From positions 85,216-149,215 of the forward strand of contig JAGWAU010000006.1 of NCBI GenBank assembly GCA_021296255.1: a DNA stretch of 64,000 nt. Direction: 5' to 3'. The notes under the pieces were generated by a model, which was given only the letters and a program-made list of their open reading frames with translations, did not search any database and was not told the DNA's origin. The stretch is from Alphaproteobacteria bacterium. Lineage in GTDB: Bacteria; Pseudomonadota; Alphaproteobacteria; UBA2966. The stretch's first letter is position 1. Every line of letters begins with the position of its first letter. Position numbers and translations under genes: made by a program. Shown here one piece after another: positions 1 to 9,361 of this stretch.

Positions 1-2
1 GC

Positions 3-878
3 GTCCCGATGGCCGTGGCGGGCGCCGACCACCCCGTGGCCCTGACGAGCGCGCGGCGGGCCGCCGAGGCGGGCGCCATCGAGCCCGTCCTGATCGGCGA
101 GGCGGACGCCATCCGGTCCCTCGCCGGGGACGCGGGCTGGAACCTCGGCGGGGTCCGCGTCGTCGCGGAGGCGGACGAGGCGAAGAAGGCGGAGGCCGCG
201 GCGGCGCTCGCCGGGAGCGGCGAGGCGGCGGCGATCATGAAGGGCCACGTGCACACCGACGCCCTGATGCGCGCGGTCCTGCGCCGGGATGCGGGCCTGC
301 GCACCGGCCGGCGCGTGAGCCATGTCTTCCACATGACAGCTCCGGGCCGCAGCGGCGTGCTCCACGTCACCGACGCGGTGGTCAACGTCCGGCCCGACGC
401 GGACGAGATGCTCGACATCGTCAACAACGCCGTCGAGCTTGCCCGGGCCCTCGACCCCCGGGAGCCCCGCGTGGCCCTCCTCTCGGGCGCCGAGGTCGTC
501 AATCCCGGCATGCCGTCGAGCGTCCAGGCCGCCGAAGTCGCCGCGCGCGCGGCTGGCGGCGAGGTGACGGGCGCGGCAGTCGACGGCCCCTTCGGCTTCG
601 ACAACGCGGTCTCGCCCGAGGCCGCCCGGCTGAAGAGCATCGAGAGCCCCGTCGCAGGCAACGCCGATATCCTCGTCGTGCCCAACATCGAGGCCGGCAA
701 TATCCTGTTCAAGCAGATGGTCTACTTCATGAGCGCCACGGCGGCCGGGGTGGTCATGGGCACCAGGGTGCCGATCGTGCTCACGTCGCGTGCCGATCCG
801 CCCGAGGCGCGTCTGGCCGCCACCTTCATCGCCGCCATCGTGGCCGCGAAGGCGGCCGGCGGCGCCCCGGCGGGCTGA
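3..878 (+). CDS. Phosphate acetyl/butyryltransferase-family protein, 5' end outside window
   Basis: Member of the Pta/Ptb family, which exchanges CoA and phosphate on short acyl groups. The frame is already open at the first bases (V-P before the first ATG at 9), and family members normally have about 20-30 residues before this point, so the true start lies upstream and the first ATG is probably internal. Visible family features are the N-terminal AVAGA strand, the AAIMKGHVHTD segment near residue 76, DNAVSPEAA near 200 and the C-terminal MGTRVPIVLTSRAD. The neighbour upstream is not visible; a RidA protein follows after 91 bp. The substrate (acetyl, butyryl or other acyl) cannot be told from the sequence. 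Confidence 0.85.
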   Translation, partial: VPMAVAGADHPVALTSARRAAEAGAIEPVLIGEADAIRSLAGDAGWNLGGVRVVAEADEAKKAEAAAALAGSGEAAAIMKGHVHTDALMRAVLRRDAGLRTGRRVSHVFHMTAPGRSGVLHVTDAVVNVRPDADEMLDIVNNAVELARALDPREPRVALLSGAEVVNPGMPSSVQAAEVAARAAGGEVTGAAVDGPFGFDNAVSPEAARLKSIESPVAGNADILVVPNIEAGNILFKQMVYFMSATAAGVVMGTRVPIVLTSRADPPEARLAATFIAAIVAAKAAGGAPAG

Positions 879-969
879 CCCCGCACGCATGGCGTGCCCC
901 GCAGGCCGGTGGCCGCGTACGGCCGACCGACCGTCCCCCAACCCCTCCCACTCACCGGAGACGGAAACC

Positions 970-1398
970 ATGAAGATCACACCCGTCCATCCGGGCACCC
1001 CGCTGCCCGAGCACAACATGCCGTTCGTGCCGGCTTTCTCGGTCGAGGGCGGCCGGACCCTGTGGCTCTCCGGCATGGGTCCGGTGCCCATCTATCACAG
1101 GCATCCCCACGACCCCGTGGAGGAAGCACAATGGTACGAGGGCGGGTTCCGCGTACAGTGCGAGCGGACCTTCAGGAACATCGAGCGGATCCTCGCGGCG
1201 GCGGATGCCGACCTCACCAATATCGTCAAGATGACGCACTACCTGACCGACGTCATGCGCGACCAGGACGTCTTGAACGAGATCACCTGGGAGCTGTTCG
1301 GGCGCGAGCGCATGCCGCCCCGCACGCTGATCCAGATCCCGTCCCTGGCGCACCGGGACATGCTCCTGGAGATCGACGTGGTGGCGCAGGTGCCTTAG
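970..1398 (+). CDS. RidA/YjgF-family protein
   Basis: 142-residue protein of the RidA (YjgF/YER057c/UK114) family, typically homotrimeric deaminases of reactive enamine/imine intermediates. The C-terminal PPRTLIQIPSLAHRDMLLEI stretch carries the Arg and the hydrophobic pattern of the family active site. ATG 970 is chosen because GGAG lies about 8 nt before it; an open frame continues upstream to 790 but that part overlaps the previous gene and looks non-coding. Not all RidA subfamilies keep deaminase activity, so the exact role is open. A second family member lies at 34073. Confidence 0.85.
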   Translation: MKITPVHPGTPLPEHNMPFVPAFSVEGGRTLWLSGMGPVPIYHRHPHDPVEEAQWYEGGFRVQCERTFRNIERILAAADADLTNIVKMTHYLTDVMRDQDVLNEITWELFGRERMPPRTLIQIPSLAHRDMLLEIDVVAQVP

Positions 1399-1538
1399 CC
1401 CGCGACGGCGTCCGCGCGGCGGAACGCCGGACCCGTCCCGGAACACCCAATGACCGCTCCTTCATGGCCGGTTAGCGGTTGTCCACCAGGCCAATTCGCA
1501 CAGTTCACACATTAGTTTGGAGTATGAATGGCCCGCTC

Positions 1539-1580
1539 TTGACCTTAATCCTCTCCATCATGGTATGATATTACATATCT
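1539..1580 (+). promoter_or_regulatory. Promoter with Zur-like operator for the zinc cassette
   Basis: A -35-like TTGACC (1539-1544) and a -10-like TATGAT (1564-1569, spacing 19) lie in the only AT-rich patch of this area. The palindrome GTATGATATTAC (1563-1574; GTA-nn-AT-nn-TAC) covers the -10 box, a position expected of a repressor site. Zur boxes of alphaproteobacteria are similar AT-rich palindromes (GTTATAATATAAC type). Assignment to Zur rests on the downstream zinc genes and is inference. Confidence 0.5.
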
Positions 1581-1610
1581 TATAAGTCGAACTTCATGGA
1601 GGAGTGTGCG

Positions 1611-3092
1611 ATGCGTGTCGTCATGAGAATTGCCCGGTCGGCCGCCGTCGCGCTGCCCGCCCTTCTCGCTGGGACCCAGGCCGTCTCCCAGTCCGGGACG
1701 GTACCCTCGGCGACGGATTTGACCGCCGAAATCCAGGCTCTCAAGCTCGAGTACGAAGCGCGAATCCGCGCGCTCGAGACGCAACTCTCAACGATCGAAG
1801 CGAAATCACGGGCCGTCGAACGGGAGGCCGCAAGCCCCGTACGGCGCGCCAAATCGACACTCGACAACGCCTTCAATCCCTCGATCGGCATCGTACTGGA
1901 CGGCCGGTATGCGAGCTTCTCGGCCGAAGAGTCCGCGATTCCGGGGTTTGCGACGGGCCACGAGTCGGAGCGCGCCCCTGAGGGCCTTTCGCTGGGCCAC
2001 AGCGAAGTGACCGCATCCGGCAATATCGACGACAAGTTTCGCGGCAACCTCACCCTCGGTCTCGGTGCGCACCCGGGCGAGGCGACGGAAGTCGAGCTCG
2101 AAGAAGCCTATGTCCAGACCCTGCCGGGCGCCGGGCTCCCCGAGGGTATGCGGATAAAGACGGGCCGGGCGCTCTGGACCTTCGGCTATCTCAACGAGCA
2201 GCACGCGCACGGCGACGATTTCGCGGACCGGCCGCTTCCTTACCGGGCGTTTCTGGACAACACGTTCAACGACGACGGCGTGGAGCTGTCCTTCGTCCTG
2301 CCGTCGGCGCTCTATAGCGAAGTCGGCGGCGGCCTTTTCCGGGGCGACGATACGCCGTTCGGCGGCTCCGACAACGGGCTGCGGGCACGCTCCGTCTACG
2401 CACGGATCGGCGGCGACATCGGCCGCGACGCCGCTTGGCGCATCGGCGGGTATCTGCTGGACGGCAAGTCGCTGAACCGGGGCGGAGGCGGGCACGCGCA
2501 CGGGCACGAGGAAGTGGCACACGAAGAGGAACACGAAGACGAGCACGAGGAAGAGCACGAAGACGAGCATGCCCATGAAGAGGTACACGAGGACGAGCAC
2601 GGGGAGGATTTTGCCGGTTTCTTCTCGGGCGGCGCGTTCTCCGGCGACACGCAGCTCTACGGGATCGACGTCCGCTTCGCCGTGGCGCCGACCGGCAACG
2701 CGCGGGAGAGCGAGGTGGTCCTCCAAGCCGAGTATTTCTGGCGCAAGGAAGACGGAACCTACGCGCTAGCGGAAGAGGAGGAGGACGGAATGGAGCATCT
2801 TGAGGAACTCAGGACCGACTCCATCGCGCATGGCTGGTACATCCAGGGGGTCTACAAGCCGTTGCCGCGCTGGCGGATCGGCGCGCGGTACGCCTGGCTT
2901 TCGCCGCCGGACGGCGCCGAGATCGACCACGACCCCCATGCCTTCGGGATGATGGTCGACTGGACCAACAGCGAATTCGGGCGTGTCCGGCTGCAGTACA
3001 ACCACGAAGCGCTCGACGGCCACGAGAAGGATAACCAGTTCATCCTGCAATACGTGATGAGCCTCGGCGCTCACGCCGCGCACAGCTTCTAG
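1611..3092 (+). CDS. Histidine-rich outer-membrane porin-like protein, probable zinc uptake
   Basis: 493 residues. A basic N-terminus and hydrophobic stretch (about residues 3-25) look like a signal peptide. Residues about 35-70 form a coiled coil as in trimeric porins, and the rest alternates polar and aromatic residues like a beta barrel, ending in HAAHSF with a terminal Phe typical of outer-membrane proteins. Residues about 293-335 form a remarkable loop of His, Glu and Asp with about eleven His, a likely metal-gathering segment. ATG 1611 is preferred over ATG 1596 because GGAGGAG at 1598-1604 is its ribosome site. The next gene starts directly after the stop, and a Zur-like operator precedes this one. 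Probably lets zinc through the outer membrane; no tested homologue is claimed. Confidence 0.7.
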   Translation: MRVVMRIARSAAVALPALLAGTQAVSQSGTVPSATDLTAEIQALKLEYEARIRALETQLSTIEAKSRAVEREAASPVRRAKSTLDNAFNPSIGIVLDGRYASFSAEESAIPGFATGHESERAPEGLSLGHSEVTASGNIDDKFRGNLTLGLGAHPGEATEVELEEAYVQTLPGAGLPEGMRIKTGRALWTFGYLNEQHAHGDDFADRPLPYRAFLDNTFNDDGVELSFVLPSALYSEVGGGLFRGDDTPFGGSDNGLRARSVYARIGGDIGRDAAWRIGGYLLDGKSLNRGGGGHAHGHEEVAHEEEHEDEHEEEHEDEHAHEEVHEDEHGEDFAGFFSGGAFSGDTQLYGIDVRFAVAPTGNARESEVVLQAEYFWRKEDGTYALAEEEEDGMEHLEELRTDSIAHGWYIQGVYKPLPRWRIGARYAWLSPPDGAEIDHDPHAFGMMVDWTNSEFGRVRLQYNHEALDGHEKDNQFILQYVMSLGAHAAHSF

Positions 3093-4019
3093 ATGGTGGC
3101 GGCGATGTCGAGACATCTGGCGCGGGCGCTGCTTGCCGCCTTGGCGGTCATTGTGCCGGCCTGCGCGGCGGCCGATGCCAGGGTGTTCGCCTGCGAGCCG
3201 GAATGGGCGGCGCTGGCGGGCGAGATCGGCGGCGACAACGTGACGGTCTACTCGGCAACCCACGGACGCCAGGATGCCCATTACATCCGCGCGCGCCCCA
3301 GCTTGATCGCGCAGGTGCGCCGCGCCGACATCGTGTTCTGCTCCGGCGCGGAGCTGGAGGTCGGTTGGCTTCCGCTGCTGATGGAGCGCGGCGCCCGGCG
3401 CGAGGTGCAACCCGGCCAGCCCGGACATCTCATGGCGGCCGATCACGTCGAAGTCATGGAGCGGCCCGAAAGGATCGACCGCAGCCTCGGCGACATCCAT
3501 CCGAGCGGCAACCCGCACGTCCACCTGGATCCGGACAATGTCGCGCGCCTCGCGGTCGAGCTGGCGGGACGGCTGGCGCGCGTCGATCCGGCCAACGAGG
3601 GAGCATATCGGTCCCGGCTTGCGGATTTCCAGGCGCGATGGGGCACGGCGACGAAGCGCTGGCGCGCACGCGCCGAAGGGCTTCGCGGCATGAAGGTCGT
3701 CGTCCACCACGCCGCGTGGGCCTATCTGCTCGGCTGGACCGGTCTGGATCGCGTCGCCACGCTGGAGCGGACCCCGGGAGTTCCGCCGACGGCCTCCCAC
3801 CTGCGGCGTCTCGTGGAACGGGTGCGGACGACTAGCGCCGACGCCATTCTGCTCGCGCCGCACCATCGGGGCGACGCAGCGGACTGGCTGTCGCAACGGA
3901 CCGGCGTTCCGGTTGTCGAGCTTCCCTTCACGGTCGGCGGGCGGGACGAGGCGAGCGATCTCTTCGCCCTGTTCGACGTCACGCTGACGTTGTTGGAGGA
4001 GGCCAATAATCGACCTTGA
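3093..4019 (+). CDS. Zinc/manganese ABC transporter substrate-binding protein (ZnuA-like)
   Basis: 308-residue TroA/ZnuA-fold periplasmic protein with a signal peptide (residues about 8-28). Candidate metal ligands are His63 (DAHYIRARPS), His142/144 in NPHVHLDPDN and His205/206 in VVHHAAW, in the usual order, with a late acidic residue near SDLFALFD. It lacks the charged His-rich loop of classical ZnuA; that loop is instead found in the outer-membrane protein encoded just before. It starts at the base after the preceding stop (ATG 3105 is an alternative) and overlaps the following permease. Expected role: capture of Zn(II) in the periplasm. Confidence 0.82.
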   Translation: MVAAMSRHLARALLAALAVIVPACAAADARVFACEPEWAALAGEIGGDNVTVYSATHGRQDAHYIRARPSLIAQVRRADIVFCSGAELEVGWLPLLMERGARREVQPGQPGHLMAADHVEVMERPERIDRSLGDIHPSGNPHVHLDPDNVARLAVELAGRLARVDPANEGAYRSRLADFQARWGTATKRWRARAEGLRGMKVVVHHAAWAYLLGWTGLDRVATLERTPGVPPTASHLRRLVERVRTTSADAILLAPHHRGDAADWLSQRTGVPVVELPFTVGGRDEASDLFALFDVTLTLLEEANNRP

Positions 4020-4750
4020 CCTGCTCTACATCGTAGCGCCGGCTATTGCTGTTGGGCTCATCGTCACAGCGGTTCATGCCCCGCTCGGGATCGAGGTCCT
4101 GAAGCGGGGCATCGTATTCATCGATCTGGCGACCGCGCAGGTCGTGGGGCTGGCGATCGTCGCGCTCGGCCTGTGGTTCGAAGAACCGTCCTGGCTCGTC
4201 CGACAAACGGCGTCCTTCGGCACGGGCGTCGCCGTCGCGCTGTTCTTCCGCTGGATCGAACGAAAGGCGCCGGATGAACAGGAGGCCGTGATCGGAAGCT
4301 CCTTCATCCTCGCCGCGTCTCTGGCCTTGCTGGTGCTCGCCGACGACCCGCATGGCGGCGAGGAACTGCGGCATGTGCTTTCGGGCCAAATTCTGTTCGT
4401 CTCGTGGAGCGACATCGCCTTGTTCCTGCCGGTGTATGGCTTGGTCGCCGTCCTGTGGATCGCCGCGCCGCGCGCGAGAAGCGGCACCGGATTCTTCGTG
4501 CTGTTCGCCCTCGCCATTGGTGTTCGCGAGCCTCATCCTTCCAGCGTTGGCCGCCCGCGGCCGCGAGGGCTACAGCCTCCGGAAAGCGTTCGCCAGCGGC
4601 ACGGCGGCGGTGGTCCTGGCCATCGCGGTATCGGCGGTCGCCGACCTCCCGGCCGGGCCGTTCCTCGTCGTCTGCTTCGCCGCCTCGGCGGTTGCGGCCC
4701 GCCTGCCGTTCTGGGCCGGCAACGCGGCCTCCCGGACGCGGCCCGGATGA
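4009..4750 (+). pseudogene. ZnuB-like metal ABC permease, frameshifted and without a normal start codon
   Basis: Membrane protein of the metal ABC-3 permease family: HAPLGIEVLKRGIVFIDLAT is the characteristic early segment, followed by several hydrophobic helices. Two defects are visible. First, GGAGGAGG at 3995-4002 is followed by ATA/ATC codons (4006, 4009) where an ATG is expected, and the next GTG (4144) would cut off the conserved N-terminus. Second, the frame must shift by one base around 4519 (ATTGGTG) to join LFALAI to FASLILPALAARG and reach the stop at 4748. Either the gene is dying or the assembly has errors. No ABC ATPase gene lies beside it. A stretch of 137 bp with nothing recognisable follows. 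Confidence 0.7.
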
Positions 4751-4887
4751 ACTCGGGCACGGGGGCCGTTCCCGCCGCGAACTCGAGTCCTCCGAACGCG
4801 CGCTCCGCAAGGTTCCGCCGCTTTTAGAGCCCGCTATCGCGCCCAACGGGTTCCTTGCGGCGATGCGTCGGAGGGTCTTTCGCGCGT

Positions 4888-5886
4888 CTACGGCGCCAAT
4901 TCGTCCAGGACCAGGGTCAGGCTGCGGACCAGTTCCGCCATGAAGGCATAGTTCAGCGTTTCCGGCCGGTCGGCCGGCGTGTGGTAGTTGGGATTTCGGA
5001 AGTAGGCGGTGTCCGTGATCATCAGTGCCGGAAGACCCGCGTCCCAGAAGGGAGCATGGTCGCTCAACCGCGTATCCGGCAGAATCCAGCCGTTCAACCA
5101 CACGAACAGGGATTCGACGTGGAGACCGGCGTTTCGGCGCATCGCCGCGCGGACGCGATGACCGAATTCCCGCGAGGCGCGGTTGCCGACGATGCCGATG
5201 AAGTCTCCGGTCTCCGGGTAGCCCGCGGCGCGCAGGAAGAACGGGTATTCCTGCCTGGGCGTCGTGTATCCGACCATCTCCAGGATGAGGGCGCCCCGGA
5301 CCGACTGCCCACCGTCCACGAGCCGGCGGACGAAGACCCGGCTGCCCTGAACGTCCGAGCCGTGGTTCGGCGGCTCCTCCAAGGTGAACGCGACGAAGCG
5401 CACCGGCGCGCCCGGCCGGTTCGCCGCGGTCCAACGGGCGAGCTCCAACATCACGGCGACGGCGCTCGCATTGTCGTCCGCGCCCGGCGTCCCCGGCGCG
5501 GTGTCGTAGTGCGCGCCGACGAGCAACGGCTCCGGCCCGAGATCCGCATCCGGCAGGTCGGCGATCAGGTTCGCCACCCGGCCCGCCTGGTAGGCGTAGA
5601 ACTGGCGGCTGACCGAGAGCCCCGACGCCTCGAACGCCCGTTCCACGTAGGCTTGCGCGCGCTCGAGCCCGTCGCCGCGCACCACCGACCGCTCGCCGAT
5701 GTCGCCGGCGAGGACGCGCACGTGGCGCCGCAAGTCCTCGATCAGCCGCTCCCGATCGATCTCCGCCTCGGCCATCGCGGTAATCCCGTTCAGCGCTGAG
5801 ATTAGGGCAACGACCAGGATGGCGGAACCGCAGGCGGGATTTCGCTTGGCGAGGCGTTTCCGCAAGTCGTTTCGGACCAGGTTCAT
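4888..5886 (-). CDS. M28-family zinc aminopeptidase, secreted
   Basis: 332-residue M28 metallopeptidase with an N-terminal hydrophobic segment (residues about 20-38), so probably exported. Co-catalytic metal ligands are readable: His126-x-Asp128 in GAHYDTAPG, the bridging Asp of GADDNASA (about 137-138), the Glu-Glu pair of FTLEEPP (170-171) and a late His in RNPNYHTPADRP. Such enzymes remove N-terminal residues from peptides; the true substrate is unknown. It is divergent from the threonine synthase gene, with 115 bp between start codons. Confidence 0.85.
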   Translation of the reverse strand: MNLVRNDLRKRLAKRNPACGSAILVVALISALNGITAMAEAEIDRERLIEDLRRHVRVLAGDIGERSVVRGDGLERAQAYVERAFEASGLSVSRQFYAYQAGRVANLIADLPDADLGPEPLLVGAHYDTAPGTPGADDNASAVAVMLELARWTAANRPGAPVRFVAFTLEEPPNHGSDVQGSRVFVRRLVDGGQSVRGALILEMVGYTTPRQEYPFFLRAAGYPETGDFIGIVGNRASREFGHRVRAAMRRNAGLHVESLFVWLNGWILPDTRLSDHAPFWDAGLPALMITDTAYFRNPNYHTPADRPETLNYAFMAELVRSLTLVLDELAP

Positions 5887-6001
5887 GCCATGTCACCGGT
5901 CGCGCGCCGCAAGTAATCGGCGTGCACGCCCGCCGGGCGGGCTAAACTCCTTCGACGCGGACACCTGTACCGACCTTCCGATCAGCCTGCAAGGAAGCGC
6001 C

Positions 6002-7216
6002 ATGACGTACCTGGACCATCTCGAGTGCTCGGAGTGCCATGAACGACTCCCCGTCGACGTCCCGCAACCCAACGACTGCCGAGACGGCGGACTGCTCTTC
6101 GCCCGCTACGACCTCGACCGCGCCCGCAAGGAGCTCTCGAAGGAGGACGCCGTCCGGGGGGCCGCGTCCCTGTGGCGCTACGGCCCCCTCCTCCCGGTCG
6201 CCGATGTCGACCAAGCGGTGACGCTGGGGGAAGGCTGGACGCCGCTCCACCGCACGGACCGGCTCGCGCAAGCGATCGGCTGCGGCGAGCTCTGGGTGAA
6301 GAACGAGGGCGTATGCCCCACGGGATCGTTCAAGGACCGCGGCGCCGCGGTGGCGCTCAGCCGGTACCGGGAGCTCGGCGTGAGCACGGTCGTCCTCAAC
6401 AGCTCGGGGAACGCCGGCGCCGCGTTCAGCCTCTATGCGGCGCGCGCCGGCATGCGCTGCATCTCGATCCTGCCTACGGACGTGCAGCCCGGCAGCATCA
6501 AGCAGTGCGGCCTTTCGGGCGCCGGCAGCTTCGTGCTGGCGGCGGACCGCTGGCACGAGGCCGGCGGCATGGTCTCCGAGCTCTCCGCGCGACACGGCTG
6601 GTTCGACGTCGGCACGATGAAGGAGCCGTTCCGCACCGAAGGCAAGAAGACCATGGGATACGAGATCGCGGAGCAGCTCGGCTGGGAGATGCCGGACGTC
6701 ATCGTCTATCCCGTGGGAGGCGGCACGGGTGCGGTCGCGATCTGGAAGGGCCTCGAGGAGATCGCCGCGCTCGGCTGGGTGGGCGGCAAGCCGCCGCGCA
6801 TGATCGTCACCCAATACGAGGGCTGCGCGCCGATCGTGAAGGCGTTCGAGCAGGGCCGCGATGCCTGCGAACCCTGGGGCGAGATAGACATCCCGCCGGG
6901 CGGCCTGAAGTCGCCGACGCCCGCGGCGGGCAAGCAGATCCTGCGCCTGATGCGCGACACCGGCGGCGGCGGCGTGGCCGTGTCCGCGGACGAGGCCCTG
7001 GAGGCGGTGGCCGAGCTCGCGGCGCTCGAAGGCATCTTCGCCTGCCCCGAGGCGGCGACGACGCTTGCCGGCCTGAAGAAGGCGCTTCGATCCGGGCTGG
7101 TGGGCAGGGGCGAACAGGTGGTCCTGGTCGACACCGGTTCCGGGCTCAAGTCCGTGCCCACGCTGCCGGAGGCGGCCTGCCCGAAGATCGAAAGCGTCGA
7201 TGACGTCATGGGATGA
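6002..7216 (+). CDS. thrC: Threonine synthase-like PLP enzyme
   Basis: 404 residues, fold-type II PLP enzyme converting O-phosphohomoserine to threonine. A short N-terminal CxxC motif (ECSECH, residues 10-13) resembles the rubredoxin-like lead of this threonine synthase subgroup. The PLP lysine is in TGSFKDRG, the substrate loop is NSSGNAGAAFS and the phosphate cup is GGGTGAVA. The start is set at ATG 6002 (MTYLDHLECSEC), since the open frame further upstream is antisense to the peptidase gene. A related ammonia-lyase or cysteate synthase function cannot be excluded; cysteate synthase is a close relative and would fit the sulfonate theme of the window. Confidence 0.78.
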   Translation: MTYLDHLECSECHERLPVDVPQPNDCRDGGLLFARYDLDRARKELSKEDAVRGAASLWRYGPLLPVADVDQAVTLGEGWTPLHRTDRLAQAIGCGELWVKNEGVCPTGSFKDRGAAVALSRYRELGVSTVVLNSSGNAGAAFSLYAARAGMRCISILPTDVQPGSIKQCGLSGAGSFVLAADRWHEAGGMVSELSARHGWFDVGTMKEPFRTEGKKTMGYEIAEQLGWEMPDVIVYPVGGGTGAVAIWKGLEEIAALGWVGGKPPRMIVTQYEGCAPIVKAFEQGRDACEPWGEIDIPPGGLKSPTPAAGKQILRLMRDTGGGGVAVSADEALEAVAELAALEGIFACPEAATTLAGLKKALRSGLVGRGEQVVLVDTGSGLKSVPTLPEAACPKIESVDDVMG

Positions 7217-7245
7217 GCCGTGCCACTCGTCCCGGGTCGGATCGT

Positions 7246-8460
7246 TCACTTCGTTCCGTTGCCGGCCAGGCGCGGCACGGGCCGGTCGTCGATCGGCATG
7301 TGCAGGATGGACGCGACGACGCCCAGGCCGATGAGAAGCCACCAGACCGTGCCGTAACTTCCCGTGGAGTCGAACAGCCGGCCGCCCAGCCAGACTCCGG
7401 TGAAGCTGCCCACCTGATGGCTGAAAAACGTGATGCCGTACAGCACGGCCACGTAACGCATGCCGAAGATCTGTCCGACGAGGCCGACCGTCAGCGGGAT
7501 CGTGCACAGCCAGAGGAATCCGATCGCGGCGGCGAAGGCCAAAACGGAAGCATGGGTGACGGGCAACGAGACGAAGACATAGATCACGACGGCCCGCCCC
7601 ATGTAGATCGCGCTCAGCAGTTTCTTCTTGGAGAAGCGTCCCCCCAGGTAGCCGAAACCCACGCCGCCGATCATGTTGGCAAGCGCGATCACCACCAGCA
7701 TCGACGCAGCGAAATAGGCGCCGAGCCCCTTGTCGACGAGGTAGGCCGGCAGATGCGCGCTCAGGAATTGGACCTGGAATCCGCAGACCAAGAACCCGAG
7801 CGTCAGCAGCAGGAAACCGCGATGACCCGCGGCCTCGCCGAGCGCCGCGGCAAGGCTCATGGTCGTGTCCTTGCCGGTCGTCCCGGACACGGAGTGGGAA
7901 GTCGAGTAAGCGAGCGGGACGACGACGCCGGCGATCACCGCCAGCGTGGTCAAGCCGACGAACCAATCGTAGCTGGACACCAGGAACTGGCTCAGCGGGA
8001 TGAGGAAGAGCTGGCCTCCGATACCGCCGGCCGACGCGATACCCAGCCACAGGCTCCGCTTGGCGTCGGGCGCGATCTGGCCGACGACGGCGAGGACCAG
8101 GGGAAAACCGCATGCGCCCAGACCGATGCCGGCGAGCACGCCGCCGCTCGCGAGCATGCCTTCCGGGGTGGTGGACTGCGCCATCAGGAACACGCCGGAC
8201 GAGAACAGCAAGCCGCCGATCATGATGACCCGGGGGGCGCCCCAGCGGTCGGCGAGCATCCCGGCGAAGGGTGCGGCGGCCCCGACCAGCAGGGCCTGCG
8301 TCGCCAGCGCCAACGACAGGGCCTCGCGGCCCCAGCCCATATCGACGCTGATGGGCCGCAGAAAAATACCGAAGCAGTTCCGAATTCCCAGAGAGGTGAA
8401 AACGATCAGGGTCCCGCAGAGAAGCACGAACACGGGACGTCGCCAGATCGGGGGTTTCAT
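7246..8460 (-). CDS. MFS transporter, OFA/monocarboxylate-like
   Basis: 404 residues with twelve hydrophobic segments and the MFS signature between helices 2 and 3 (AGMLADRWGAPRV). The N-terminus, GIFLRPISVDMGWGREALSLA, is typical of the group containing oxalate/formate antiporters and monocarboxylate carriers. ATG 8460 is selected because the protein then starts just before the first helix; a longer frame to 8529 adds a non-membrane Arg/Pro-rich tail. It is convergent with the threonine synthase gene (29 bp gap, no clear terminator hairpin). Substrate unknown, likely a small organic acid. Confidence 0.82.
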   Translation of the reverse strand: MKPPIWRRPVFVLLCGTLIVFTSLGIRNCFGIFLRPISVDMGWGREALSLALATQALLVGAAAPFAGMLADRWGAPRVIMIGGLLFSSGVFLMAQSTTPEGMLASGGVLAGIGLGACGFPLVLAVVGQIAPDAKRSLWLGIASAGGIGGQLFLIPLSQFLVSSYDWFVGLTTLAVIAGVVVPLAYSTSHSVSGTTGKDTTMSLAAALGEAAGHRGFLLLTLGFLVCGFQVQFLSAHLPAYLVDKGLGAYFAASMLVVIALANMIGGVGFGYLGGRFSKKKLLSAIYMGRAVVIYVFVSLPVTHASVLAFAAAIGFLWLCTIPLTVGLVGQIFGMRYVAVLYGITFFSHQVGSFTGVWLGGRLFDSTGSYGTVWWLLIGLGVVASILHMPIDDRPVPRLAGNGTK

Positions 8461-8678
8461 GTCCGCAGGATACCGGGGCTGAATTGCGCACGGCGGTTCA
8501 ACGCTCCGGCCTCGCCCGCGGGGAGGCAAGTCCGGGAAAGCGCCGCTGAACCATCCGTCGTGATAGTATCAGGTCGCTAGCGTCCGCATCTCGGGTATCG
8601 GCTACGGAAACCCCATGCCGGGAACCTGGGTTCCCGGCGGCGAGGGCTGTGCGCGCGGCGCATGGTTGGAGAGTTGCG

Positions 8679-9083
8679 ATGAAAATCGATGGTCAATGCC
8701 ACTGCGGCCGGATCCGCTATGTCGCGACGGTCGATCCCGAAAACGTCACCGTCTGCCATTGCACCGACTGCCAGGCCATTTCCGGCAGCGCCTATCGCAC
8801 CAATCTCCGGGTGCCGGAGTCCGACTTCCAAATGACGGGGGAGGTCAAGACGTACACCAAGGTCGCCGCAAGCGGCTATCTCCGGGCTCTCGTGTTCTGT
8901 CCGGAATGCGGCACCCAAATGTACGGCGTGCGGGTCGGACCTGGACCCAGGCTGATCAGCCTCCGCACGGGCACCGCCAATCAGCGCGCGCAGCTGCCGC
9001 CCAAACGCCAGATCTGGTGCAGTTCGGCGATGCCCTGGGTGAACGGCCTCGAGTCCGTTCCGAAGTCGCCGGAGCAGGATTGA
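8679..9083 (+). CDS. GFA-family (glutathione-dependent formaldehyde-activating-like) zinc protein
   Basis: 134 residues with the complete cysteine set of the GFA fold: GQCHCGRIRY (Cys7, Cys9), VCHCTDCQAISG (about residues 25-31) and FCPECGTQ (about 74-77). The family binds two zinc ions; the founding member speeds S-hydroxymethylglutathione formation, but most members have unknown substrates. ATG 8679 follows a GGAGAG ribosome site, so the ten extra residues from 8649 are not used. It stands alone between divergent and co-directional genes. Confidence 0.85.
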   Translation: MKIDGQCHCGRIRYVATVDPENVTVCHCTDCQAISGSAYRTNLRVPESDFQMTGEVKTYTKVAASGYLRALVFCPECGTQMYGVRVGPGPRLISLRTGTANQRAQLPPKRQIWCSSAMPWVNGLESVPKSPEQD

Positions 9084-9361
9084 GGCGCGGGCGGTCTTGG
9101 CCTCCTCCGGGCTCAAGCGCGCCGGCGCCCCATCGTTTCAACCGCGCCGCCCGCGTTCCGGGAACCAGCGCGTGCATCGCCGCGGCTCGTCGGACTCGAA
9201 GGTGGCTTCGAACGCATCGATGCCGGCCTCGACCGCGGCATCCAAGGGCAGGTCCGTCCCTTCGCGACAAGGGCTTTTTGGGACCGGACCGTGCCCAGAT
9301 TTGCCGTAATGCCGCACCGATCGATCCACGCGCTGTCTTTCCAAATTTGACGGGCCGCCAG

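Noticed and set aside
4304-5896. 530-codon frame on the minus strand
   Set aside because: It overlaps the permease antisense and the true M28 peptidase frame, is very Arg-rich and has no family motif; a high-GC shadow frame.
5942-8491. 849-codon frame on the minus strand
   Set aside because: Antisense to threonine synthase and out of phase with the MFS gene; composition is typical of shadow frames.
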